Positions 33,044 to 41,876 of a stretch of 64,000 nt of DNA are shown piece by piece (within the stretch, counting starts at the first letter, position 1; the number at the start of each line of letters is the position of its first letter). The DNA is from Poriferisodalis sp965221195 (GTDB taxonomy: Bacteria; Actinomycetota; Acidimicrobiia; Acidimicrobiales; Poriferisodalaceae), in contig OZ244864.1 of assembly GCA_965221195.1 (NCBI GenBank), positions 744,001 to 808,000 on the forward strand, written 5' to 3'. The translations under genes were made by a program, and so were the position numbers. The notes below the pieces were generated by a model. That model did no database searches. It saw only the letters and a program-made list of their open reading frames with translations, and was not told the origin of the DNA.

Positions 33044-33781
33044 ATGAATGCGACAGGGTACGCAGAGACGCTGGCAACTGAAGGCGCACGGCTGACTGAC
33101 ATAGCTGCTGAAGCAGAGAACTCCGGCAACAACCTGCGACGGTCGGTGCCCAACTGCCCCGATTGGGACCTTGAGGCGCTCATTGAGCACTGCGCCGGAG
33201 TGTGGACGTTTGCGGGCGGCAGCATTGCCGCTGGCGAGCCCATGGACCGTTCCGCTATTGCCCGTCCAGAGGGTCCTGTCTCGCGCTGGCACGCCGAAGC
33301 GCTCGGTTCGCTCATAGAGGTGCTCCAAGACCGACCGGCCGACAGCCCCGCGTGGACTTGGGACCCAGAGCACCAGTCAATGAGTTTTTGGCGGCGGCGC
33401 TTGGCGCAAGAAGCGACCATGCACCGCTGGGACGCAGAAACAGCCCTAGGCACTGCACCTACGCCGATTGAGTCCGAACTAGCCGTTGACGGCATTGACG
33501 AGCTGTTCGACGTGTACGTGAGGCTGCGCAAACCGACAGCATTCGCCGGCAACGGCGAAACCGTCCACCTACACGCCACCGACGCGCACGGCGAATGGGT
33601 CATCACGCGCATCCCCAACGGTGTGACGGTTGAACGCACGCACGCAAAATCCGACGTGGCAGCGCGGGGATCCGCACACGATCTGCTGCTGTTCGTGTGG
33701 GGTCGCATCGGTCATGACCGTCTCGAGACTTTCGGTGACACTGCCCTGCTGGACGACTGGCAACGACTTGTGCGGTTCTAA
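33044..33781 (+). CDS. Maleylpyruvate isomerase/DinB-like mycothiol-dependent enzyme family
   Basis: A 245-aa protein of the actinobacterial TIGR03083-type family. The metal-binding DinB four-helix layout shows as NCPDWDLEALIEHCAGV and QEATMHRWDAETALG, whose His residues normally bind a divalent metal, with a C-terminal SCP2-like half (GSAHDLLLFVWGR). Relatives use mycothiol as cofactor, consistent with an actinobacterium; the actual reaction is unknown. An aagga site precedes the ATG. Confidence 0.8.
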   Translation: MNATGYAETLATEGARLTDIAAEAENSGNNLRRSVPNCPDWDLEALIEHCAGVWTFAGGSIAAGEPMDRSAIARPEGPVSRWHAEALGSLIEVLQDRPADSPAWTWDPEHQSMSFWRRRLAQEATMHRWDAETALGTAPTPIESELAVDGIDELFDVYVRLRKPTAFAGNGETVHLHATDAHGEWVITRIPNGVTVERTHAKSDVAARGSAHDLLLFVWGRIGHDRLETFGDTALLDDWQRLVRF

Positions 33782-33859
33782 GTAGCTAGTGAGAGGCAGC
33801 TAGGTAGAGGCAGCCAGTTAGTGGCAGCCAGTTGTGCGAAAACAACCAGCAGCGCCTCT

Positions 33860-34846
33860 TCAGGGTCGCGCTCCTTCATAGACGGCGGCCCGCACCCCGC
33901 GCTCGGCCAGTTCGATGAGCCATGGCAGCGGCTCATCGAGCATGCCCAAGCCCCAAGCACCCGAGGGCAGCTCATCGGCCAAAGCCCACCCGGCTGCTGT
34001 TGCAGCTACCGCAGCAGCGGCTGCGCTGGGGTGATCGATCACTCCCAGCACATCGGTGCAATGTGTTCCGGCGCGAAGGCCTCGCAGCTCAACTCGCACT
34101 CCTGCGGGCCCGCCGTCGGGATGGGGCGGACGCAACATCGGCAACATGGCCGTCAGACGGTCACGGCGGGTGCCTGCAACGCGTGCGGTCACCCGATCTA
34201 TCTCAGTGAAGGCAGGCACGAGCAGTAAAGCATCGGCCAGCGCAGCCCGATAGCAGTCATGAGCACCGAGCGGATCGGGGAACCACACGAGTTCGCGACC
34301 TGAGCCGCCGCGTCGCCGCAGCCAGTCCCCGCCAAACCAGTCGACCGATGTGCCGGTCCGGGCGCGATGCAGTTGCCGCTGGCAAGCTGGGCCGCCCGTG
34401 CCTACCCGGGCAATGTGTACCTCCGTCACTACATCAAACTGTGCAGCGCCGTGACGTGCCAGCAGACAGCTGTAGCCGGGCGAGAAGCCAGCACCAACTA
34501 CAACCGAGCGGTTTGCGTTGAGCGCTTGCTTGTTAAGTGCCAGCAATTCTTCTACGTCGGCAACTGCGGCTGATAGCGACACCACATGAGCACCCGCACG
34601 CAGGGCTTTATCGGCCAACACTGCATGACCCCCACTCGGCAGGCTCAGTACCACAACATCAGCATCGGGAAGTGTGCCCGGCTCAACGACTTCCACGTCT
34701 ACGTCGAGCAGTTGCGCAGCGAGGCCACGCAGCCGCGCGGTGTGCCGTGAGCCGAGCACCAAACGATCTACATCGTGACGCGAGGCCAGCTGGCGGGCGA
34801 TGCGCTGCCCGACCGCGCCAGCCCCGAGGATCGCCACCGTGCTCAT
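33860..34846 (-). CDS. Saccharopine dehydrogenase-like NAD(P)-binding protein
   Basis: A 328-aa Rossmann protein starting VAILGAGAVGQRIARQLASR (residues 4-23), followed by SLPSGGHAVLADKALRAGAHVVSLS typical of the saccharopine dehydrogenase family. The C-terminal half has WFPDPLGAHDCYRAA. Function is unassigned. A 17-bp tandem duplication that includes its own start codon (catgacatgactcggct) lies immediately upstream, so an extra in-array ATG is present. Confidence 0.75.
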   Translation of the reverse strand: MSTVAILGAGAVGQRIARQLASRHDVDRLVLGSRHTARLRGLAAQLLDVDVEVVEPGTLPDADVVVLSLPSGGHAVLADKALRAGAHVVSLSAAVADVEELLALNKQALNANRSVVVGAGFSPGYSCLLARHGAAQFDVVTEVHIARVGTGGPACQRQLHRARTGTSVDWFGGDWLRRRGGSGRELVWFPDPLGAHDCYRAALADALLLVPAFTEIDRVTARVAGTRRDRLTAMLPMLRPPHPDGGPAGVRVELRGLRAGTHCTDVLGVIDHPSAAAAAVAATAAGWALADELPSGAWGLGMLDEPLPWLIELAERGVRAAVYEGARP

Positions 34847-34847
34847 G

Positions 34848-35023
34848 ACATGACTCGGCTCATGACATGACTCGGCTCATCGCATGGCTCGGCTCATCGT
34901 ATGGCTCGATTCATCGCTCGACTCGGCTCGCCAAGCACCAACACTCGCTGCGGGCTTGCTGAGGCTGGGCTTGCTGAGGCTGGGCTTGCTGAGGCTGGGC
35001 TTGCTGAGGCTGGGCTTGCTGGG
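34848..35023. repeat. Two adjacent short-repeat clusters
   Basis: From 34848 to about 34920 imperfect 17-bp units (catgacatgactcggct-like) repeat. From 34952 to 35011 gggcttgctgaggct occurs four times, with a fifth divergent copy running into the stop codon of the small membrane-protein gene. Confidence 0.9.
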
Positions 35024-35164
35024 TCATTGCAGTTCGGGGCCGGTCAGTTCTCGCCAGCTGCCTTCGCGACGAGGCATGTCCGCAGATGCACGCAATCGCA
35101 AGATGACGGTGATCAATCCGCCCACCACGCTTGCAAGCAGTACACGACGTAGCAAACTCACCAT
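35024..35164 (-). CDS. Small membrane protein, DLW-39-like (46 aa)
   Basis: A 46-codon frame begins at ATG 35164, right after the 3' end of tRNA-Ile. It encodes MVSLLRRVLLASVVGGLITV, continuing ILRLRAS, a single transmembrane helix, then a charged tail with W-R-E-L. In many actinobacteria a tiny DLW-39 family protein sits next to tRNA-Ile and tRNA-Ala downstream of gyrA; position, size and helix-plus-tryptophan tail match, though sequence identity is weak. No ribosome site is seen because the tRNA abuts it. Confidence 0.55.
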   Translation of the reverse strand: MVSLLRRVLLASVVGGLITVILRLRASADMPRREGSWRELTGPELQ

Positions 35165-35165
35165 G

Positions 35166-35239
<74 letters not shown>

Positions 35240-35316
35240 GCAGAGTTGCTCACGCTACCGGCCAGCGACTCCGCTGGCCAAACGCGAGGGTCGCAACACC
35301 GAACTGCCGGCCCGAA

Positions 35317-36063
35317 CTATCGGGCAGGTGGGCGGCGTTCGTCTTCAAGCACGGTGACCCGCACGCCACCAGTGAGATCGCTGATGAGGTTGAACATGAT
35401 CGCCATCACCACGTTGAACGCAACGCCGACCGTGGCGATTACCAAGCCGATGATCCGGGCTCGTTCGTAGATCACCATGCCGTTGATCTTCCAGGTCTCA
35501 TATGAGCCCACTTCAGCGACGAACGACTCCAGTCTGGGAACTAGACCCGATCGCTGTGCGGCGTTCCACAGCAGCACGCCCGCGGCTAGGAACGCAACGT
35601 ACAAACAGGCATACAGCAACACCGAAACCTTGAACACCGACCACGGGTCGATGTGTCGCAGAATGCGGTGAGTGCGGCGGGCTCGGGCGCGGCGGCGACT
35701 GAGCCATGTGGAGCGCACCTCGGGCGAGGGTTGTGCTGGAGACTGGAACTGAGACTGAGATTGGGGCTGAGATTGGGGCTGAGATTGGGGCTGCGCCGGG
35801 AACTGGGGCTGAGGCTGTACAGGAAGCAACGGCATCCGGCGGTCAAGTTGCGGAGTGGCAGCGCCGGGGGGTGGCGCAGCGGATGGTGGCGCGGCACCTT
35901 CGGTCGGGTTGACGGGTGGGCGGGCAGACGGACGGATGGTCCGGCGGCGGCGCTTGCGACTGGGCGGAGTGATGCCCAACGCCTCGGCAAACAGCTCGTC
36001 GGTGGGGGTCGGCCCGTTCGGCTCAGATGCCGACGGTCCCCCACCAGAAGTCCCGAACGCCAC
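35317..36063 (-). CDS. DUF3566 membrane protein
   Basis: A 248-aa protein of the actinobacterial gyrA-linked DUF3566 family. A long disordered Pro/Gln/Ser N-terminus (including QPQS units from a 12-bp repeat at 35755-35790) leads to the basic RRRARARRTHRILRHIDPWS typical of the family, then two transmembrane helices (VLLYACLYVAFLAAGVLLW and IIGLVIATVGVAFNVVMAIM) and a short tail. Its function is unknown; location between gyrA and tRNA-Ile is the conserved one. Confidence 0.85.
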   Translation of the reverse strand: MAFGTSGGGPSASEPNGPTPTDELFAEALGITPPSRKRRRRTIRPSARPPVNPTEGAAPPSAAPPPGAATPQLDRRMPLLPVQPQPQFPAQPQSQPQSQPQSQSQFQSPAQPSPEVRSTWLSRRRARARRTHRILRHIDPWSVFKVSVLLYACLYVAFLAAGVLLWNAAQRSGLVPRLESFVAEVGSYETWKINGMVIYERARIIGLVIATVGVAFNVVMAIMFNLISDLTGGVRVTVLEDERRPPAR

Positions 36064-36096
36064 ACTTTGCAGTGTAGAAGTCAGCCACTGGGTGTC

Positions 36097-36549
36097 TCAG
36101 CCCACTGCCGCCACTGGCGGCGGCGGCACCCCAGCATTCGTGGGTGGCAGTAGCACTTCAGCGGCCGCGGCGGCGCGCTGGCCGCCGACTTCCACGACAA
36201 CCTCAACGCGCGCCATCCCGTCGTCAACACGCACATCGAAAGCCACAAGTTTCCCACCCCCAGCGCGTGCTGCCTGCTCAGCTTCGACATCGTCAACGGG
36301 CAAGCCGTTCGCCAACGCTGCGGGGTCGGCCGATACCAACGTGACCAGCGCCGCAGCGTCAGCAGCGGCCTGTGCCCGCGAACTCGCCACAGCAGCGCTT
36401 CCCCAGCGCGCCACCAAACCCACGCTCACCAGCAGCGTCACGGCCAACAACGCCACCGGCAAAACCACTTGCCCATCGCAGCACCCTGCACGCGCTGTTC
36501 TCCGAGAGCCAGAGCAACGAAAACTAGAGCAACACAGCGTCGTAGGCAT
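36097..36549 (-). CDS. TadE/TadG-like pilus-related membrane protein
   Basis: A 150-aa protein resembling the small Tad-associated proteins (Rv3654c type): GQVVLPVALLAVTLLVSVGLVARWG followed by SSRAQAAADAAALVTL, the hallmark of pseudopilin-like TadE/TadG N-termini, then a beta-rich exported part. It begins 9 bp after the gyrA stop and may be co-transcribed. The Cys-rich first 24 residues look odd, so an internal GTG (residue about 27) could be the real start. No other tad gene is in the window. Confidence 0.65.
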   Translation of the reverse strand: MPTTLCCSSFRCSGSRRTARAGCCDGQVVLPVALLAVTLLVSVGLVARWGSAAVASSRAQAAADAAALVTLVSADPAALANGLPVDDVEAEQAARAGGGKLVAFDVRVDDGMARVEVVVEVGGQRAAAAAEVLLPPTNAGVPPPPVAAVG

Positions 36550-36558
36550 CAGCCGACG

Positions 36559-39246
36559 CTAGGTCACCGAGTCTGTCTCGCTCAACGCATTTTCGTCGGA
36601 CAGATCGTTGCGCGCGTCCTCAGCATCGTCAACTGCATCGTCAACTGCATTGTCAACGGTGTCGCCAGCGTTGCCAGCGTCGGCCTCGACCGTGTCAACA
36701 GTGTCGGCGTCGTCGTCAGTGGGGATGGTGTCGGCCAACTCCACCAACGCTATGGCAACCACCGCGTGGCCCTCGTCGAGTGCCATGGCTCGCACACCAG
36801 CAGCAGCTCGGCCTTGACGGGAAATGTTCGACACTGCGGTGCGGATCAGCACGCCGCTAGAGGACACCAGCAGCACTTCGTCTTCGGCCTCTACCAACCG
36901 AGCGCCAACCACATGCGAATCAGCCCCAACCAGCTTGAGCGCAATCATGCCCAGACCGCCACGACCCTTACGCCCGAACTCCGCCACCGCGGTGCGCTTA
37001 GCAGACCCGGTGCTGCTGACAAGCAAAAGATCGCGGTTGTCGCCCTGACACAACACATCCGCGGCTGCCACGCTGTCGCCCGCGCGCGGTCGCATCGCTC
37101 GCACACCTGCAGCGTTGCGGCCCATCGCGCGCACAGTGCGCTCGCTGAAGCGAATCGCTCGTCCTCCGCGAGACACCACAAGCACATCGTCATCGCCTGA
37201 GGTTTCCAGCACGCGCACTAGTTCGTCGCCATCGCGCAGGCTCAGTGCAATGAGACCATTTGAGCGAATGTTCTCATACGCGCTCAGTGGGGTTTTCTTG
37301 GCAAGCCCGTTGCGAGTCACAAACATCAGATACCGATCCGAAGGGAACTCTCTGGCTTCCACCACGGCCTCAACACGTTCGTCGGCGTTGAGCTGCAACA
37401 AATTCACAAGCGCGGTGCCGCGGGCTGTGCGGTTGGTGAGCGGCACCTGATACGCCTTCAAGCGGTGTACCCGACCGCGGTTGGTGAAACACAGCAGCCA
37501 GGCGTGCGCCGAGGTCGACAGCACGCGCACCACCATGTCGTCGTCTTTTAGGCGCGCTCCTTGCACGCCACGACCACCGCGCCCTTGGCTGCGGAACATG
37601 TCGGGCGATGTCGCTTTGACGTAACCCTCGCGAGTGAGCGTTACCACGAGCGGTTCGTCGTCTATGAGATCTTCGGCGTCCAGCTCTCCGGGGTCGGTGA
37701 CGATCTCGGTGCGCCGCGGGGTGTAATGCCTGACACGCAACGCGCTCATCTCATCAACGATCACCTGCCGGAGCCGCGCATCAGAACCCAAGATGGCTTC
37801 TAACTCGGTGATTGTTTGCCGCAGTTCAGCTAGCTCCTCGCTCAAACGGGTGCGGCCCAGCCGAGTCAGACGACTCAACTGCATATCCAAAATGTGATTG
37901 GCCTGTTCGGCGCTGAACGCCAGCGGGTCAGCACACAAGCCCGCAAGCGCCGCCGCGCGGTCATCACTAGCGCGTATCAGGGCGATGATCTCGTCAATGA
38001 CATCCAGCGCGCGCAGCAAGCCTTCCACGATGTGGGCTCGGGCCTGCGCTTCGGTAAGGCGATGCTGACTGCGCCGAGTGACCACCTCAATCTGATGGTC
38101 GACATAGGCAGCCAAGGCGTCTCTGAGATTGAGCGTGCGCGGCACGCCGTCGACCAGCGCCACCATGTTCACAGCGAAGCTGGTCTGCATCGGTGTGTGC
38201 TTCCACAAATTGTTGAGCACAACATTGGCGGGTGCTGAGGGTCGCAGCTCGATCACGAACCGGGTGATGCCTTTGGCTGATTCGTTACGCAACTCGGTAA
38301 TGCCTTCGATGACCTTGCGATTGACCGCGTCTGCGATTTTGCGTTCAATGTTCTCAACGGAGGTCTGATACGGAATCTCAGTAACCACGATGCTGGATCG
38401 CTTGCCATCGCTGACGATCTCAGCTCGGGCTCGTAACTTCACCGATCCGCGGCCGGTCGCCAAGGCCTCACGAGCGCCAACGCGTCCCAGCATCCGACCG
38501 CCCGTCGGGAAATCTGGGCCGTTTACGAACTCCATGAGGTCGGCGACGGTGGCCGAAGGGTTTTCGATGAGATGGATGGTGGCGTCGATGATCTCACCCA
38601 GATTGTGAGTGGGAATGTTGGTAGCCATACCTACTGCAATGCCTTGGCTGCCGTTGACCAGCAGGTTCGGAAAGCGCGAGGGCATCACCAGCGGTTCGGT
38701 GCGGGAGCCATCGAAGTTGGTGGTGAAGTCCACCGTCTCCTCATCGATGCCTTCAGCCATCGTCATCGCCAAAGCCGTTAGACGGCACTCGGTGTAGCGA
38801 TAGGCAGCAGGTGGGTCAGATGGCGAGCCGAAGTTGCCGTGCGGGTCAATCAATGTGTTCGCCAAGCTGAACGACTGGCCCATCCGCACCAAAGATTCGT
38901 AGATTGAGGCATCGCCGTGGGGGTGATAGTTGGCGATGACATCGCCTACGACGGTTGCACATTTTTTGTGCGGCCGATCTGGACGCAAACCCGTGTCGAA
39001 CATCGACCACAAAATTCGTCGATGCACCGGCTTGAGACCATCGCGAGCATCGGGCAGTGCCCGCGACGTGATAACCGACATGGCGTAGTCCAAGAACGAC
39101 TGCTCCATCTCGGTACGAATCTCAATGTCCACCACCCCGGGGACGACATCGGCAAGGGGGCCACCGCGGATGTCGCTGGGTTCGGCGGGATCGGCTTCTG
39201 TGGCGACTGGCGCTGTGTTGTCGGGGGTAGTTGGGTCGTCGCTCAT
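36559..39246 (-). CDS. gyrA: DNA gyrase subunit A
   Basis: The DNA-cleaving subunit of gyrase (895 aa). The catalytic tyrosine lies in AAYRYTECRLTA; the quinolone-binding segment reads HPHGDASIYESLVRM, with Ala at the E. coli Ser83 position and Glu at the Asp87 position. The gyrase box QGRGGRGVQG and six beta-pinwheel repeats are present. The last 55 residues are a strongly acidic tail containing repeated AVDDAVDDA. ATG 39246 (MSDDPTTPDN) is chosen because the longer frame would overlap gyrB by about 70 bp. Leftward, co-directional with replication. Confidence 0.97.
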   Translation of the reverse strand: MSDDPTTPDNTAPVATEADPAEPSDIRGGPLADVVPGVVDIEIRTEMEQSFLDYAMSVITSRALPDARDGLKPVHRRILWSMFDTGLRPDRPHKKCATVVGDVIANYHPHGDASIYESLVRMGQSFSLANTLIDPHGNFGSPSDPPAAYRYTECRLTALAMTMAEGIDEETVDFTTNFDGSRTEPLVMPSRFPNLLVNGSQGIAVGMATNIPTHNLGEIIDATIHLIENPSATVADLMEFVNGPDFPTGGRMLGRVGAREALATGRGSVKLRARAEIVSDGKRSSIVVTEIPYQTSVENIERKIADAVNRKVIEGITELRNESAKGITRFVIELRPSAPANVVLNNLWKHTPMQTSFAVNMVALVDGVPRTLNLRDALAAYVDHQIEVVTRRSQHRLTEAQARAHIVEGLLRALDVIDEIIALIRASDDRAAALAGLCADPLAFSAEQANHILDMQLSRLTRLGRTRLSEELAELRQTITELEAILGSDARLRQVIVDEMSALRVRHYTPRRTEIVTDPGELDAEDLIDDEPLVVTLTREGYVKATSPDMFRSQGRGGRGVQGARLKDDDMVVRVLSTSAHAWLLCFTNRGRVHRLKAYQVPLTNRTARGTALVNLLQLNADERVEAVVEAREFPSDRYLMFVTRNGLAKKTPLSAYENIRSNGLIALSLRDGDELVRVLETSGDDDVLVVSRGGRAIRFSERTVRAMGRNAAGVRAMRPRAGDSVAAADVLCQGDNRDLLLVSSTGSAKRTAVAEFGRKGRGGLGMIALKLVGADSHVVGARLVEAEDEVLLVSSSGVLIRTAVSNISRQGRAAAGVRAMALDEGHAVVAIALVELADTIPTDDDADTVDTVEADAGNAGDTVDNAVDDAVDDAEDARNDLSDENALSETDSVT

Positions 39247-39274
39247 GGAGTGATCGTCCGATGATCCGTCGGAC

Positions 39275-41281
39275 TCATACGTCGAGGAAACGGATGTCGG
39301 TGGCGTTGTTCTGGATGAATCCGCGGCGAGCGTCGGGGTCGTCACCCATGAGAGTGCTGAAGACGCGATCGGCTGCCGCGGCCTCTTCCAGTGTTACCCG
39401 CAGCAATGTCCGATGAGCTGGGTCCATCGTGGTGTCCCACAGTTCTTGGGCGTCCATCTCGCCGAGGCCCTTGAGACGCTGGAATTCGTTGCGGTGGTTA
39501 GGTTTCTCGGCGAGAAATGCCGCTTTAGCTCGGTCGTCCTTGAGATACACCGTCTCGGTGCCTGCTTTGGTGGAGTACAGCGGAGGCTGAGCGATGTACA
39601 CGCGTCCGTCTGCGAGCAGTTTGCGCATGCGGTGGAAGAAGAACGTCAACAGCAACGTGCGGATGTGGCTGCCGTCCACGTCGGCGTCGCACAGCAGAAT
39701 CACTTTGTGATAGCGGACCCGGTCTGCGTCAAAGCCGTTCTCGCCGGTTGCGCCGTCTACACCGGCACCGATCGCTGAGATCAACGCGCTGATCTCATTG
39801 TTGTCGAAGATTCGCTCGGGTCGACTGCGCTGGACGTTGAGGATCTTGCCCCGAATCGGCAGGATCGCCATAATGGCAGGGTTGCGGGCCTCCTTGGCAG
39901 ACCCGCCGGCCGAGTCGCCCTCCACGATGTACAGCTCGGACTCGGCAGGGTCGCTGGAGGAACAATCGGTGAGTTTGCCGGGCAAGCCAGCGCCGCCGAG
40001 CGCCGACTTGCGAATGGTGTTGCGGGCTTTTTGGGCAGCGATACGCGCTCGGCGGGCATCAACAGCTTTGCCGACTACCAGCTTGGCCTCGGTGGGATGT
40101 TCTTCAAGCCATTCGCTGAGGCCGCTGTAGGCGGCTTTTTGTACCAAGCTGCGCATGGCAGTGTTACCAAGTTTGGCCTTGGTCTGGCCCTCAAATTGGG
40201 GTTCTTCTAAGCGGACGCTCACGACCGCGGTGAGGCCTTCACGAATGTCGTCGCCTTGAAGCTTGCCATCTGCGGGTCGCAGCATTTCGCGGTCTTTGGC
40301 GTAGGTGTTCACCACAGAGGTCAACGCTGCGCGGAAACCTTCGACATGCATGCCACCTTCAACGGTGTTGATGCCGTTGGCGAAGCTGTGAACGCCGTCG
40401 GTGTTGAAGCCGGTGTTCCACTGAAAAGCGATTTCCACCTCATCGCCGCCTTCGGTCGTAGCTACAAAACCCACTTCATCAAAGAGCGCATCAGATGTCT
40501 CGTTGAGGTGGCGGACGAAGTCCACGATGCCGCCCGGGTAGCAGTACTCGTAGCGCACAGGTTCGGCTGGGCGAGCATCGACGAAGTTGATTTGCAGCCC
40601 CGCGTTGAGGAACGCCATCATCTGCAGACGCTCAGCGAGTGTTTGCGCACGAAATTCGACAAGGTCGAACACTGTGGGATCGGGCCGGAACGTGATGGTG
40701 GTGCCAGTAGCAGCGGACGGTGACGGTCCGATTTCGGTGAGGCCGCCGACCGGCTCACCGCCATCGCGGAACCGCAGCTGCCAGCGGCGACCTTCGCGGT
40801 CGATAGTGGCCTCGAGCTCGCTTGACAAAGCATTGACCACCGAGACGCCGACTCCGTGGAGGCCTCCAGAGACCTTGTAGCCAGTACCGCCGAACTTGCC
40901 TCCCGCATGTAGCACGGTGAGCACCACTTCGGCCGCTGATTTGTCGGGATACTGCGGGTGAGTCCCTACGGGGATGCCTCTACCGTCGTCGGTCACTTGG
41001 CACGACCCGTCGGGCTGCAACACAACCTCTATGTAGGTGCAGTAGCCCGCCATGGCCTCATCAACGGCGTTGTCCACCACTTCGTACACGAGATGGTGAA
41101 GGCCAGACAAACCGGTCGAGCCGATGAACATGCCGGGCCGCTCGCGCACAGGTTCGAGACCTTCGAGGACAGTGATCGCATCTGCGTTGTACTCGCCCAC
41201 TGCTGAGGCGCGATCTGAGGCGCGATCTGAGGCACAGTCGTCGGAGGGAGCAACGACCGATGCCACGGCGATGTCGTTCAC
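39275..41281 (-). CDS. gyrB: DNA gyrase subunit B
   Basis: The ATPase subunit of gyrase (668 aa). Visible are the GHKL ATP site (VYEVVDNAVDEAMAG, DDGRGIPVG, GGLHGVGVSVVNALS), the QTKAKLGN lysine loop and the TOPRIM block (YIVEGDSAGGSAKEARN, LLCDADVDGSHIRTL). The N-terminus carries two ASDR units from a 12-bp duplication. It ends 28 bp before the gyrA start. The dciA gene precedes it, leaving a roughly 260-bp gap that holds no convincing gene. Confidence 0.97.
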   Translation of the reverse strand: MNDIAVASVVAPSDDCASDRASDRASAVGEYNADAITVLEGLEPVRERPGMFIGSTGLSGLHHLVYEVVDNAVDEAMAGYCTYIEVVLQPDGSCQVTDDGRGIPVGTHPQYPDKSAAEVVLTVLHAGGKFGGTGYKVSGGLHGVGVSVVNALSSELEATIDREGRRWQLRFRDGGEPVGGLTEIGPSPSAATGTTITFRPDPTVFDLVEFRAQTLAERLQMMAFLNAGLQINFVDARPAEPVRYEYCYPGGIVDFVRHLNETSDALFDEVGFVATTEGGDEVEIAFQWNTGFNTDGVHSFANGINTVEGGMHVEGFRAALTSVVNTYAKDREMLRPADGKLQGDDIREGLTAVVSVRLEEPQFEGQTKAKLGNTAMRSLVQKAAYSGLSEWLEEHPTEAKLVVGKAVDARRARIAAQKARNTIRKSALGGAGLPGKLTDCSSSDPAESELYIVEGDSAGGSAKEARNPAIMAILPIRGKILNVQRSRPERIFDNNEISALISAIGAGVDGATGENGFDADRVRYHKVILLCDADVDGSHIRTLLLTFFFHRMRKLLADGRVYIAQPPLYSTKAGTETVYLKDDRAKAAFLAEKPNHRNEFQRLKGLGEMDAQELWDTTMDPAHRTLLRVTLEEAAAADRVFSTLMGDDPDARRGFIQNNATDIRFLDV

Positions 41282-41545
41282 GCTGTGACTTCGGGGCGGC
41301 GGGGGGGCATGGAACTGCTACGACTCCGGGACTTCAAAGACGGGGGACTTCGGGTATTCGGACTTCAAATATGCGGGCGTGCCAAATACGTGAGCGGCTG
41401 GGGTTCGGGCTGGCTCGCGCCGCACGCCTTGGTGATGACAGCTTACCGTAAAACAAGCCGATTTCGACGCTGCCGCTGTCGTTCCATAGCCGCTCCACAG
41501 TCGGTATGGAACTAGCAAAACCACAGGTCAGAGCGGCTTTTTAGG

Positions 41546-41875
41546 TCACATATCGAGTTGTACCCGCACATGTAACGCAGAGATCGTGCCAGCGATACTG
41601 TCTGCATTGACTGCATTGAGCGCCTCCAGAATTCGGGGGGTGTGGTAACGCACCTCGGTGGCCCAAGCCGGGTCGTCAACGACGACCGTCAACCGCCCGG
41701 CGTCTAGCCGCTCAGGTCGTGCGTGTAATGCGATGGCCTCACCAACAGCGGCCGCCCAGCGGTCGCTCACGTCGATCGCGCGTCCACGCGAACCGAAGCC
41801 AGCAGTGAGTTCTTGAAGCGACTCACTGAGCGAGCGAGGCTCACCGGTAGCGCCTAAGAAGCGGCGACGGCTCAT
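41546..41875 (-). CDS. dciA: DciA-like helicase-loading protein (DUF721)
   Basis: DciA-type DUF721 proteins help load replicative helicase DnaB in bacteria lacking DnaC/DnaI. The 109-aa product has the family core SLQELTAGFGSRGRAIDVSD, WAAAVGEAIALHARPERLDAG and WATEVRYHTPRILEALN. ATG 41875 is one base after the recF stop, giving a tight operon; the longer frame from 41971 would run through the repeat-containing 3' end of recF. The order dnaN-recF-dciA-gyrB is standard for actinobacteria. Confidence 0.88.
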   Translation of the reverse strand: MSRRRFLGATGEPRSLSESLQELTAGFGSRGRAIDVSDRWAAAVGEAIALHARPERLDAGRLTVVVDDPAWATEVRYHTPRILEALNAVNADSIAGTISALHVRVQLDM

Positions 41876-41876
41876 C

